From the NCBI RefSeq assembly GCF_008329585.1, contig NZ_NPKP01000003.1, forward strand, positions 434,001 through 498,000: a stretch of DNA of 64,000 bases, in the 5' to 3' direction. Below, piece by piece: positions 28,200-37,017 of this stretch (the first letter of the stretch is position 1; each line of letters starts with the position of its first letter). Position numbers and translations under genes: made by a program. The stretch comes from Mycolicibacterium sp. P9-22 (GTDB lineage: Bacteria > Actinomycetota > Actinomycetes > Mycobacteriales > Mycobacteriaceae). Under the pieces are notes generated by a model. It saw nothing but the letters and a program-made list of their open reading frames with translations, was not told the origin of the DNA and made no database searches.

Positions 28200-28617
28200 A
28201 GTCCTGCGGGTCGGCCTCTGCGAGGAACCGATCTCCCTGACCGAACACGAAGCCCTGGTCGCCCACGAGGCGGCCGGCGCGGTGGTCGGCTTCTCCGGGG
28301 TCGTCCGCGACCACGACGGCGGACGCTCGGTGACGCGCCTGGAGTACTCCGCGCATCCGTCGGCATTGCAGACCCTGACCGAGGTGGTGCACGAGGTGGC
28401 CCGCAACAGCCAGGGCGTGCGGGCCGTCGCCGTCAGCCACCGGATCGGCGACCTGCACATCGGCGATGCCGCCCTCGTCGTCGCGGTGGCCGCCGATCAC
28501 CGGCGCGCGGCATTCGAGACCTGCGCGCTGCTCGTCGACACGGTCAAGGACCGGCTGCCGGTGTGGAAACACCAGCACTTCGGTGACGGCACCGACGAAT
28601 GGGTCAACTCGGCCTGA
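28186..28617 (+). CDS. moaE: Molybdopterin synthase catalytic subunit MoaE
   Basis: 143 aa. It transfers sulfur from MoaD thiocarboxylate to cPMP. Motifs include [28 protein letters not shown], the catalytic lysine region [18 protein letters not shown] and the terminal [13 protein letters not shown] 28186 has a GGAGG site at 28176-28180; the in-frame ATG 28156 is too far upstream. The partner moaD lies on the opposite strand beyond rpfA, as in M. tuberculosis. A bidirectional terminator follows. Confidence 0.95.
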   Translation: MSGAEVLRVGLCEEPISLTEHEALVAHEAAGAVVGFSGVVRDHDGGRSVTRLEYSAHPSALQTLTEVVHEVARNSQGVRAVAVSHRIGDLHIGDAALVVAVAADHRRAAFETCALLVDTVKDRLPVWKHQHFGDGTDEWVNSA

Positions 28618-28622
28618 ACGCA

Positions 28623-28657
28623 CCGAAGCCGCACTCCCATCGGGAATGCGGCTTCGG
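28623..28657. terminator. Bidirectional terminator between moaE and rpfA
   Basis: CCGAAGCCGCA (28623-28633) and TGCGGCTTCGG (28647-28657) form a perfect 11-bp stem, extended by an inner TCCC/GGGA pairing, in the 51-bp convergent gap. Confidence 0.8.
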
Positions 28658-28668
28658 CGTAATCGGTC

Positions 28669-30165
<1,497 letters not shown>

Positions 30166-30375
30166 CGCAATCGGGGAAGGCGGGCCGATCAATGTAGGTC
30201 GAACGGCTTGGCAAGACGGTAACCGTTCTCCCACCGGGCGTCATCTCGGTCGGTCTTCGGCGTTTCCGGTGCTTAAGAACTATGAGAGGACATTAAAGGC
30301 GCAGGGAATCCGGGCGTTTCCGCAGGTGTTTTCACCACTCAAACCGCAGGTGGTCGCTTTGTGATCATTTCGTTA

Positions 30376-30391
30376 TGTGACACAAATCACG
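30376..30391 (-). promoter_or_regulatory. CRP/Cmr-like binding site upstream of rpfA
   Basis: TGTGACACAAATCACG matches the CRP consensus TGTGA-N6-TCACA at all but the last base. It lies at the far end of the rpfA upstream region, next to the moaD stop. rpfA is a known target of CRP (Rv3676) in M. tuberculosis. The rest of 30170-30390 shows no other gene. Confidence 0.7.
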
Positions 30392-30392
30392 A

Positions 30393-30650
30393 CTATCCGC
30401 CGGCGAATGGGGGTAACACATCCACCGTCTCACGCGTTCGGAGCACGACGGTTTTATCCCGCACCGCGACGCCGTCGCGGAGGTACGAGCAGCGTGCGAG
30501 CACTTTCGCCAGCTCGGGCCCGCGGCGCGCCAGATCGGTGACCAGCCCGTCGACGGTCGTGCCCACCGGCACCGACAACGTTTCGGTCTCGATTCCGGCG
30601 GCGGCCCGTGCGGCCGCGAAATATCGGACGGTTATCTGTACTCCGGACAC
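30393..30650 (-). CDS. moaD: Molybdopterin synthase sulfur-carrier subunit MoaD
   Basis: 85-aa ubiquitin-like protein that carries the thiocarboxylate used by MoaE. It begins SGVQITVRYFAAARAAAGIE and ends with the essential Gly-Gly (LPPFAGG). The GTG start (30648-30650) lies 2 bp after the moaA stop, so the two genes are co-translated. Corresponds to Rv0868c. Confidence 0.93.
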   Translation of the reverse strand: MSGVQITVRYFAAARAAAGIETETLSVPVGTTVDGLVTDLARRGPELAKVLARCSYLRDGVAVRDKTVVLRTRETVDVLPPFAGG

Positions 30651-30652
30651 GC

Positions 30653-31708
30653 TCAACCGCCGATGGCGCTCATCGGCCGGACCGGCTGGATGAAGCTCGG
30701 ATCGTTGATCCCGTGCCCGGCCGGTTTGGCCCACATGGCCGTCCGCCAGGCCGCCTCGAGCGCGTCGTCATCGGCGCCGCCACGCAGCAGGGCGCGCAGG
30801 TCCGTCTCGGTCGAGGAGAACAGGCAGCTGCGGATCTGTCCGTCGGCGGTCAGCCGGGTGCGGTCACACGCCCCGCAGAACGACTCGGAGACCGACGCGA
30901 TGACACCGACGGTGCCCTCGCTGCCGTCCACCCGCCACAGCTGTGCCGGGGCCGATCCGCGCGGGGCTGGATCGGGACGCAGATCGAAATGCTTGCGCAA
31001 CGTGCTCAGCACGATATCGGCGTCGATCGTCTTGTCCCGGGTCCACTCGTGGCCGGCGTCCAGCGGCATCTGTTCGATGATGCGCAGCTGATATCCGTGC
31101 TCCAGGCAGAACCGCAGCAGCGGCACCACATCGTCGAGCCCGGTGCGCGGGTCCAGGACGGCATTCACCTTGATCGGCCCGAGCCCGGCGGCGGCGGCCG
31201 CGGCCAGTCCGGCCAGCACGTCGGCCAGCCGGTCGCGGCGGGTGATCTGGGCGAAGTGTTCGGCGTTCACGGTGTCCAGGGAGACGTTGACCCGGTTCAG
31301 CCCGGCCGCCTTGAGCCGCGCGGCACGCTTGGCCAGGCCGAGCCCGTTGGTGGTCACCGCGATCTCCGGGCGGGGATGCAGGGCAGCCGCGGCGGCGATG
31401 GTCTGCTCCAGGTGCGCGGAGACCAGCGGCTCGCCGCCGGTGAACCGCACGCTGGTGATGCCGAGCCGGGTGACCGCGATGCGCAGCAGCCGGGCCAGCT
31501 CGTCGGCGCTGAGCAGCTCGCTGTCGGGCAGCCAGTCCAGGCCCTCGGCGGGCATGCAATAGGTGCAGCGCAGATTGCACCGGTCGGTCAGCGATACCCG
31601 CAGGTCGGTGGCGGCCCGGCCGTAGGTGTCCAGCAGCGGGCCGGTGGCAGGCATGCCCGCGACCACCGGGCGGGCCGGCATCGGCAATCCGAGATCGGTC
31701 AATGTCAC
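30653..31708 (-). CDS. moaA: GTP 3',8-cyclase MoaA (radical SAM)
   Basis: 351 aa. The N-terminal radical-SAM cluster CNLRCTYC (with SLTDR before it), VRFTGGEPL, the second Fe-S site FCGACDRTRLTADGQIRSC and a C-terminal double glycine (MSAIGG) are intact. It performs the first molybdenum-cofactor step with MoaC. The start is GTG 31706-31708, overlapping the YccF-gene stop as GTGA; the first well-conserved stretch starts near residue 25 (TDLRVSLTDRCN). Corresponds to Rv0869c. Confidence 0.94.
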   Translation of the reverse strand: MTLTDLGLPMPARPVVAGMPATGPLLDTYGRAATDLRVSLTDRCNLRCTYCMPAEGLDWLPDSELLSADELARLLRIAVTRLGITSVRFTGGEPLVSAHLEQTIAAAAALHPRPEIAVTTNGLGLAKRAARLKAAGLNRVNVSLDTVNAEHFAQITRRDRLADVLAGLAAAAAAGLGPIKVNAVLDPRTGLDDVVPLLRFCLEHGYQLRIIEQMPLDAGHEWTRDKTIDADIVLSTLRKHFDLRPDPAPRGSAPAQLWRVDGSEGTVGVIASVSESFCGACDRTRLTADGQIRSCLFSSTETDLRALLRGGADDDALEAAWRTAMWAKPAGHGINDPSFIQPVRPMSAIGG

Positions 31709-32103
31709 CGCGACACCCCGGCAAACGGCTGGTCGGAGGGGACGATCTCCTTGCCGAGCGGCAGCAGCGACACCGGGATGAGCTTGATGTTCGCGATGGC
31801 CAACGGGATACCGATGATCGTGATCGCCATCGCGATCGCCGTGAGCACATGCCCGATTGCCAACCAGATACCGGCGACGATGAGCCAGATGACGTTGCCG
31901 ACGGCGGCGCCGGGTCGCGGTCCGGGCTTGTCGACGACGGTGTAACCGAACGGCCACAGCGCGTAGACGCCGATCCGGAAGGCGGCGAAGCCGAACGGGA
32001 TCGTGATGATGAGGACGAAGCAGATGATGCCGGCCAGGAAATATCCGAGCGCCAGCCACAGGCCACCGAAGATCAACCAGATGATGTTCAGGATCAGGCG
32101 CAT
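31705..32103 (-). CDS. YccF-domain inner membrane protein (Rv0870c-like)
   Basis: 132 aa with two YccF repeats, each a hydrophobic pair: [20 protein letters not shown] with [12 protein letters not shown], and [20 protein letters not shown] with [13 protein letters not shown]. Function is unknown. It overlaps moaA by 4 bp and is transcribed divergently from cspB. Confidence 0.9.
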   Translation of the reverse strand: MRLILNIIWLIFGGLWLALGYFLAGIICFVLIITIPFGFAAFRIGVYALWPFGYTVVDKPGPRPGAAVGNVIWLIVAGIWLAIGHVLTAIAMAITIIGIPLAIANIKLIPVSLLPLGKEIVPSDQPFAGVSR

Positions 32104-32225
32104 GGTCTCCTCCGAGGCTGTCGCTCTCAGCCTACCGAGAGGCTAGTAAGATGCCTCCCATTGCGTCCTGCGCAGGCGGGACGCATTACTTATGTGTTCT
32201 ATCAAGAGACGAACGGGTGACTGCA

Positions 32226-32636
32226 GTGCCGACCGGCAAGGTGAAGTGGTACGACTCCGAGAAGGGCTTCGGCTTCCTCTCTCAGGAGGAAGGCGAGGAC
32301 GTCTACGTGCGTGCCTCGGCACTGCCCGCGGGTGTCGAGGGGCTCAAGGCCGGGCAGAAGGTCGAGTTCGGGCTGGCCGCCGGGCGGCGTGGTCCGCAGG
32401 CGCTGCAGGTCAAGCTGATCGACCCGCCGCCGAGCCTGGCCAAGACGCGCCGCGAAGCGGTGACCGTCGAGCACAAGCACACCCCCGACGAGCTGCACGG
32501 CATGGTCGGCGATCTGATCACCCTGCTGGAGAACACCATCCAGCCCGATCTGCGCAAGGGCAAGTACCCCGACCGCAAGGTCGCCCGCCGGGTGTCCGAG
32601 GTCGTCAAGGCCGTCGCCGCCGAACTCGACGCTTAG
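32226..32636 (+). CDS. cspB: Cold-shock-domain protein CspB with C-terminal extension
   Basis: 136 aa. The N-terminal cold-shock domain ([17 protein letters not shown] with RNP1 KGFGFL, and an RNP2-like VYVRASAL) is followed by an actinobacterial helical extension (residues about 70-136, including [18 protein letters not shown]). It is an RNA/ssDNA chaperone. GTG 32226 matches the family N-terminus (PTGKVKWYD); GTG 32217 is also in frame. Corresponds to Rv0871. Confidence 0.93.
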   Translation: MPTGKVKWYDSEKGFGFLSQEEGEDVYVRASALPAGVEGLKAGQKVEFGLAAGRRGPQALQVKLIDPPPSLAKTRREAVTVEHKHTPDELHGMVGDLITLLENTIQPDLRKGKYPDRKVARRVSEVVKAVAAELDA

Positions 32637-32650
32637 GTCCTTTGGCGCCG

Positions 32651-32703
32651 AGCGTCGACTTTTCGTCGGCGTCAGGCCGCTTTTTCGACGATAAGTCCAC
32701 GCT
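32651..32703. repeat. Hairpin element at the 3' side of the DUF559 gene
   Basis: AGCGTCGACTTTTCGTCG (32651-32668) pairs with CGACGATAAGTCCACGCT (32686-32703), an 18-bp stem with two mismatches. It spans the cspB/DUF559 convergent gap and the last codons of the DUF559 gene. It shares CGTCGACTTTTCGTCGG with the hairpin on the 5' side of that gene. It may act as a terminator, but lacks a clean U-tract. Confidence 0.7.
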
Positions 32704-33583
32704 GAGCGAGGGCTTGTCGCACTCGGCGCAGGATGACGTGCGGCCGTTCGCGCAGCATCTCGCCGCTGACCCTGATGACGATCCAGCCGAGCGCCTCGAG
32801 TTCGGCAATGCGGTCGATGTCGCGGCTGCGCTGCCTGGCGTCGGTCCAGTGCTGGGCGCCGTCGAATTCCACCGCCACCTTGAGCGCGGGCCAACCCATA
32901 TCGAGCCGGGCGACGAATGAGTAGTCGTGATAGACCTCGATCTGCGTGCTCGGCCGGGGCAGCCCGTCCTTGATGAACAGCAGGCGCGTCCTTGTTTCCT
33001 GGGGTGACTCGGCGCCGGCGTCGGAGAGCGCGACGGCCTCCCGCAGTTTCCGGATGTTGCGGGCGCCGGGGTAGCGCGCGATGACGCCGTTGATCTGGTC
33101 CACGCTGACGCCAGTGGCGTTGCGGAGTGCATCGAGTCGGATGACCGCGGTGGGTACGTCACGGATGCGACCGATGTCGAATGCGGTGCGCGCCGCGGTG
33201 GTGGCGGGCATCGCGCGCCGCCGACAGATCTCGTCTGCCGCCAGGACGTCGCTGTGCAGGATGATGCCGCTGACCTTGTCGCGGGAGCGCCGGTTCAACT
33301 CCGCGGGCAGGCCCGCATCGATCCAGCGCATGTTGTGCAGCGCCCCGGCCGAAAGTCCGGCCAACACGCCCTGACGTCGCGACCACAGCCACGCAGCCAC
33401 CGCCTTGTCCCTGGCGCCGAGTTCCACGCCGCGGGGCACGTACACATTGCGGTGCACCGCAACGTAGTCGGTCCGCAGACCGTGATCGGTGACGAGTCCG
33501 GCCGCGCGCGCCTCGGTCCCGACGAACGGCCACCCGAGATTGCCCATGTGAATTGGACTCCGCGCGGACCCGATCGGTTCCAT
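32672..33583 (-). CDS. DUF559 (Vsr/PD-(D/E)XK-like) protein with AbiEi-like N-terminus
   Basis: 303 aa. Residues about 20-190 resemble AbiEi-type antitoxin or DNA-binding regions common in mycobacterial DUF559 proteins (GLVTDHGLRTDYVAVHRNVYV, GVLAGLSAGALHNMRW). Residues about 200-300 form the DUF559 nuclease-like fold (FVARLDMGWPALKVAVEFDG, AQHWTDARQRSRDIDRIAEL, EALGWIVIRVSGEML). The conserved D and E-x-D of the fold are present. No partner toxin gene is adjacent. Related hairpins flank it, and it interrupts the cspB-Rv0875c order of M. tuberculosis. ATG 33583 is used; ATG 33547 is possible. Function is unproven. Confidence 0.8.
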   Translation of the reverse strand: MEPIGSARSPIHMGNLGWPFVGTEARAAGLVTDHGLRTDYVAVHRNVYVPRGVELGARDKAVAAWLWSRRQGVLAGLSAGALHNMRWIDAGLPAELNRRSRDKVSGIILHSDVLAADEICRRRAMPATTAARTAFDIGRIRDVPTAVIRLDALRNATGVSVDQINGVIARYPGARNIRKLREAVALSDAGAESPQETRTRLLFIKDGLPRPSTQIEVYHDYSFVARLDMGWPALKVAVEFDGAQHWTDARQRSRDIDRIAELEALGWIVIRVSGEMLRERPHVILRRVRQALAQRGLIVEKAA

Positions 33584-33592
33584 CAGCCATTG

Positions 33593-33645
33593 AACGTCGA
33601 CTTTTCGTCGGTCAATTTGAGTTTGGCCGACATCAAGTCGACGTT
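33593..33645. repeat. Hairpin element at the 5' side of the DUF559 gene
   Basis: AACGTCGACTT (33593-33603) and AAGTCGACGTT (33635-33645) are perfect 11-bp arms. Inside, GTCGGTCAA pairs with TTGGCCGAC. The element occupies the divergent promoter between the DUF559 gene and the hydroquinone-reductase-like gene and shares a 17-bp identical block with the 3' hairpin. Confidence 0.75.
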
Positions 33646-33664
33646 GGGCGGGAACACTGGTCCC

Positions 33665-34672
33665 ATGACCTACGTCAACAAGCAGGGCGAGTTCAACCGG
33701 GACACCAAATACATCACCACCCGCATCACCGCCGACGGCCGGGACGGTTACCCCGTCGATGCCGATCGCTACCGGCTGATCGTGGCACGGGCCTGCCCGT
33801 GGGCCAACCGGACCATCATCGTCCGGCGGCTGCTCGGCCTGGAAGATGCTCTGTCCATCGGGTTTTGCGGCCCCACCCATGACGAGCGCAGTTGGACGTT
33901 CGACCTCGACCCGGGCGGCGTCGACCCGGTGCTGCAGATCCCGCGTCTCCAGGACGCCTACTTCAAGCGGTTCCCGGACTATGACAAGGGCATCACCGTG
34001 CCCGCGATCGTCGATGTGCTCACGGGCAAGGTGGTGACCAACGATTTCCCGCAGATCACCCTGGACTTCTCCACCGAATGGACGCAGTACCACCGCGAGG
34101 GTGCACCGCAGCTCTACCCGGAGCATCTGCGCGACGAGATCGACGAAGTCGCTCAGCGCATCTACACCGAGGTGAACAACGGTGTGTACCGGTGCGGGTT
34201 CGCCGGCTCGCAGGACGCCTATGAGAAGGCCTATGACCGGTTGTTCGCCGCGCTGGACTGGCTGACCGAAAGGCTGTCCACCCAGCGGTATCTGGTGGGC
34301 GACACCATCACCGAGGCCGATGTCCGGCTGTTCACCACGCTGGCCCGGTTCGACCCCGTCTACCACGGGCACTTCAAGTGCAACCGATCCAAACTCGCCG
34401 AGCTACCCGTGCTGTGGGCCTACGCGCGCGACCTGTTCCAGACCCCGGGTTTCGGGGACACCACCGACTTCGTGCAGATCAAGCAGCACTACTACATCGT
34501 GCACACCGACATCAATCCCACCCAGATCGTGCCGAAGGGGCCCGACCTGGTCAACTGGCTCACTCCGCACGGTCGGGAAGCATTGGGCGGCAGACCATTC
34601 GGCGACGGAACCCCGCCCGGCCCGACGCGCGAGGGCGAACGGGTGCCCGCCGGTCACTCCGCCGAAGCTTAG
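33665..34672 (+). CDS. Glutathionyl-hydroquinone reductase-like GST (YqjG/ECM4, Xi class)
   Basis: 335 aa, full family length. The thioredoxin-like N-terminal domain has the reactive cysteine in VARACPWANRTIIVRRLLGL; further Xi-class signatures are VPAIVDVLTGKVVTNDF and the helical FAGSQDAYEKAYDRLFAALD and NRSKLAELPVLWAYARDLFQ. The family reduces glutathionyl-hydroquinones. Mycobacteria make mycothiol rather than glutathione, so a mycothiol adduct or another thiol is the likelier substrate (inference). It is divergent from the DUF559 gene across a hairpin element. Confidence 0.9.
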   Translation: MTYVNKQGEFNRDTKYITTRITADGRDGYPVDADRYRLIVARACPWANRTIIVRRLLGLEDALSIGFCGPTHDERSWTFDLDPGGVDPVLQIPRLQDAYFKRFPDYDKGITVPAIVDVLTGKVVTNDFPQITLDFSTEWTQYHREGAPQLYPEHLRDEIDEVAQRIYTEVNNGVYRCGFAGSQDAYEKAYDRLFAALDWLTERLSTQRYLVGDTITEADVRLFTTLARFDPVYHGHFKCNRSKLAELPVLWAYARDLFQTPGFGDTTDFVQIKQHYYIVHTDINPTQIVPKGPDLVNWLTPHGREALGGRPFGDGTPPGPTREGERVPAGHSAEA

Positions 34673-34792
34673 GGTCACGCGGCGTTCGCACATACCCTGA
34701 GCGTTTATCAAAAGCCGTTACCAGTCGCCATGAGCTTCGGTGGCCGCCCTGTTGATTGTCGGTTCAATCGCTAGTGCATCTAGGCGTACTAC

Positions 34793-34894
34793 TTGACATG
34801 CAGGTCGACTCCTGCGTCAATTTTTAGCCACACAGCTGGCTCATAGCTGACGCATAGGAAGTTAGGTAACCAAATTTAGGTTAGGCAAGCCTTG
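34793..34894 (+). promoter_or_regulatory. Promoter and IdeR/DtxR-type iron box upstream of exported AE-repeat protein
   Basis: TTAGGTTAGGCAAGCCTTG (34876-34894) matches the 19-bp IdeR consensus TTAGGTTAGGCTAACCTAA at 15 positions. Upstream, TTGACA (34793-34798) is a good -35 and is followed by a GCAGG/CCTGC inverted repeat. No other gene is visible in the 301-bp gap 34673-34973. Confidence 0.6.
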
Positions 34895-34973
34895 TTTCTT
34901 GGGAAATTCTCAGCTAAATTGCGATCTCGCCACCATCGGGTGACACGTCGCAATTTCCTCAGAGGAGCCTCCC

Positions 34974-36428
34974 GTGCAACTAGCACTTCGACCCGCGTCT
35001 GTCGGCGCAGATTTCACTCAGACCTCGCCGTGGGTCTCCCGCCGAAACCAGATCCTGATCGGTAGCGTCGCAGCGCTCAGCGCCAGTGTCATAGCCGTTG
35101 CTCCGGCCGCCCAGAATGGTGTCTCACTGGAACTGCACCAAGCCCAGCAGCGCGCGGTCGAACTGGCCGCCCAGGTGAGTGTCAATGTCGGCGATTCGCC
35201 GCTCGCGGTCTACGGCGGCCTGCTCAACAACACCGTGTACAACCTGCAGGGTCTGCTTTCGACCTACGCGTCGGACCCGTTCCCCATTCTCAGCACGATC
35301 GCCGAGAACCAGATCGGTTACCTGAAGCGCATTTTCGACCTGAGCACGGTGTCCACCGCCTTCCAGACCTGGTGGAACAACGGCACCAGGGAATCGCTGC
35401 CCGGCAAGACCCTGGTGGCCAACGTCGGGTCGAATCTGGCCTCGGGCAACCTCTTCGCGGCATACGAGAACCTGAACAAGCTCGTCCTCTTCGGCGTTCA
35501 GAACACCGTCCTGCCGTGGCTGAACAACTGGCTGTTCACCTCCACCACCAGGGTCGGTGTGCCGCAGCAGATCCTGCAGAATGTGACGGATGCCGTCGGC
35601 TCTTTCCTGACCACCGGAACTCTGGTCTTCGGTGCCTTCCAGTCCGTTTACGCGCCGATCAGCGGTGCGTTCTTCGAGCTGTCCCGCTCACTGGGCACCG
35701 TCGGCACCACGCTGGCATCGGGCAATCTTGCGGGCGCGGTGACCGCCCTGGTGAACACTCCCGGCGTCGTGCTGAACGCGTTCATCAACGGCTTCGACTA
35801 CAGCGCCACGCAGAACCCGTGGGCCGGTCTGCTGTCCTGGCGGGACCCCAGCTGCACCGGACGTTGCCCCAGCGGTGGTCCGATATCGGAGTTCTTCATC
35901 ACCATCGCCAAGAAGATCGCGGCCGCCATCACGAACACTCCCGCACCGGTGACGACGACCCCCGCGGCAGCCGCCGTCATCCCCACCAGCCTGGTCAGTT
36001 CGAATGTGGACACCACGGCCGCTACCTACACGCTGACGCTCGACAGCGAAACCGTGGGGGCGGCAACGGAAATCAGTACCGAGTCACCGGCAGAGACTCA
36101 GCCCCCGGTCGAGAGCGAGCCCGAGGCCCCCGTCGAGATTGAGGCCCCCGTCGAGACCACCACCACCGAGGACGACGCCGAAGCCGAAGCCGAAGCCGAA
36201 GCCGAAGCCGAAGCCGAAGCCGAAGCCGAAGCCGAAGCAGACGCCAAGGCTGAGGCCAAGGCCGAGGCCGAGGCGGAAGCAGAAGCCGACGCCAAGGCGG
36301 CAGCGAAAGCCGAGGAAGAAGCAGACACCAAGGAAGCGGCCGAGGAAAGCTCCAACGGCAGCGACCGCGATGCCGATTCGTCCAGCTCCGCTTCGGACAG
36401 CTCGTCCTCAAGCGAGTCGTCCGAATAG
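34974..36428 (+). CDS. Exported mycobacterial protein (GjpA-porin-like) with acidic Ala-Glu repeat tail
   Basis: 484 aa. An N-terminal signal-anchor-like segment (RNQILIGSVAALSASVIAVA) precedes a hydrophobic, Asn/Leu-rich region with repeated NLASGNLFAAYENL / TLASGNLAGAVTALVNTPGV units (residues about 65-290), resembling proteins annotated in mycobacteria as outer-membrane porin GjpA or as hypothetical. A CTGRC-containing loop follows, and residues 370-484 are highly acidic and low-complexity (AE/AK repeats, then Ser-rich). GTG 34974 has an AGAGGAG site. Function is inferred only as cell-envelope. An iron-box-like sequence lies upstream; a strong terminator follows. Confidence 0.7.
   Translation: MQLALRPASVGADFTQTSPWVSRRNQILIGSVAALSASVIAVAPAAQNGVSLELHQAQQRAVELAAQVSVNVGDSPLAVYGGLLNNTVYNLQGLLSTYASDPFPILSTIAENQIGYLKRIFDLSTVSTAFQTWWNNGTRESLPGKTLVANVGSNLASGNLFAAYENLNKLVLFGVQNTVLPWLNNWLFTSTTRVGVPQQILQNVTDAVGSFLTTGTLVFGAFQSVYAPISGAFFELSRSLGTVGTTLASGNLAGAVTALVNTPGVVLNAFINGFDYSATQNPWAGLLSWRDPSCTGRCPSGGPISEFFITIAKKIAAAITNTPAPVTTTPAAAAVIPTSLVSSNVDTTAATYTLTLDSETVGAATEISTESPAETQPPVESEPEAPVEIEAPVETTTTEDDAEAEAEAEAEAEAEAEAEAEADAKAEAKAEAEAEAEADAKAAAKAEEEADTKEAAEESSNGSDRDADSSSSASDSSSSSESSE
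36177..36236 (+). repeat. Hexanucleotide GCCGAA tandem repeat (10 copies)
   Basis: Ten perfect GCCGAA units encode (Ala-Glu)10 inside the exported protein. The unit is a multiple of three, so slippage changes length but not frame. Confidence 0.95.
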
Positions 36429-36446
36429 GCGGCACCACACATGATT

Positions 36447-36476
36447 CCGGCCCCCTCCCGCAAGGGAGGGGGCCGG
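36447..36476. terminator. Strong intrinsic terminator after the AE-repeat protein gene
   Basis: CCGGCCCCCTCCC (36447-36459) and GGGAGGGGGCCGG (36464-36476) form a perfect 13-bp stem with a GCAA tetraloop, followed by ATTT. It lies between convergent genes. Confidence 0.9.
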
Positions 36477-36483
36477 ATTTCGT

Positions 36484-37017
36484 TCAGTGACCCTGAAAGT
36501 CGGTCACGGACTCCGAGTATTCCGCGGCGGGTTCCCAGGTGGTACGCACCGACCATTCGGCGTGCGGCAGCGGGAACTCGTTGCCGGCCTCATCGCGCAC
36601 CAGGGTCGGCAGCTGCACCACGATGCCGGTCAGCTTGCCGTACAGCGCGTCGACGCTGGGCACGGTGATCGCCTGCGCAGCTCCGGGCCGGAATTCCTGA
36701 GCGACGGGAGCCTCGGCGTCCTCATAGGTGCGCAACAGCAGCCAGGGTGCCTTGGCGATCTCGGGATCCACCGAGAGCTGAACGGGATTGCGCGACGTCA
36801 CCTTGAGTTCGCCGGTGGTTTCCGGGTTTTCGCATGAGTCGAGGTTCACCACATCGCAGTAGAAGTACGGCCCCACCCGCACCGTCTTGCCGTGCGAGAA
36901 GGCGCTGATCTCCGGATGTCGCGGCCCGTGGTCCTTGCTCAGCTGCCACACCAGCACGCCGGTGCCCGCCGTGGAGAGCAACACGACCACCGCGAGCAGC
37001 GCCAGCCCCCGCTTCAT
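36484..37017 (-). CDS. DUF2771 exported/membrane-anchored protein (Rv0875c-like)
   Basis: 177 aa with an N-terminal hydrophobic anchor (LALLAVVVLLSTAGTGVLVW) and an extracytoplasmic beta-rich domain containing VGPYFYCDVVNLDSC (two cysteines likely to pair). Function is unknown. Its ATG overlaps the MFS gene stop by 4 bp, the same order as Rv0876c-Rv0875c. Confidence 0.87.
   Translation of the reverse strand: MKRGLALLAVVVLLSTAGTGVLVWQLSKDHGPRHPEISAFSHGKTVRVGPYFYCDVVNLDSCENPETTGELKVTSRNPVQLSVDPEIAKAPWLLLRTYEDAEAPVAQEFRPGAAQAITVPSVDALYGKLTGIVVQLPTLVRDEAGNEFPLPHAEWSVRTTWEPAAEYSESVTDFQGH

Noticed and set aside
30341..30360. Short direct repeat ACCTGCGG in the rpfA upstream region
   Set aside because: Two 8-bp copies only; likely by chance at this GC content.
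36174..36330. Tandem repeat considered as a CRISPR array
   Set aside because: The units are 6 bp without spacers and are in frame in a coding sequence.
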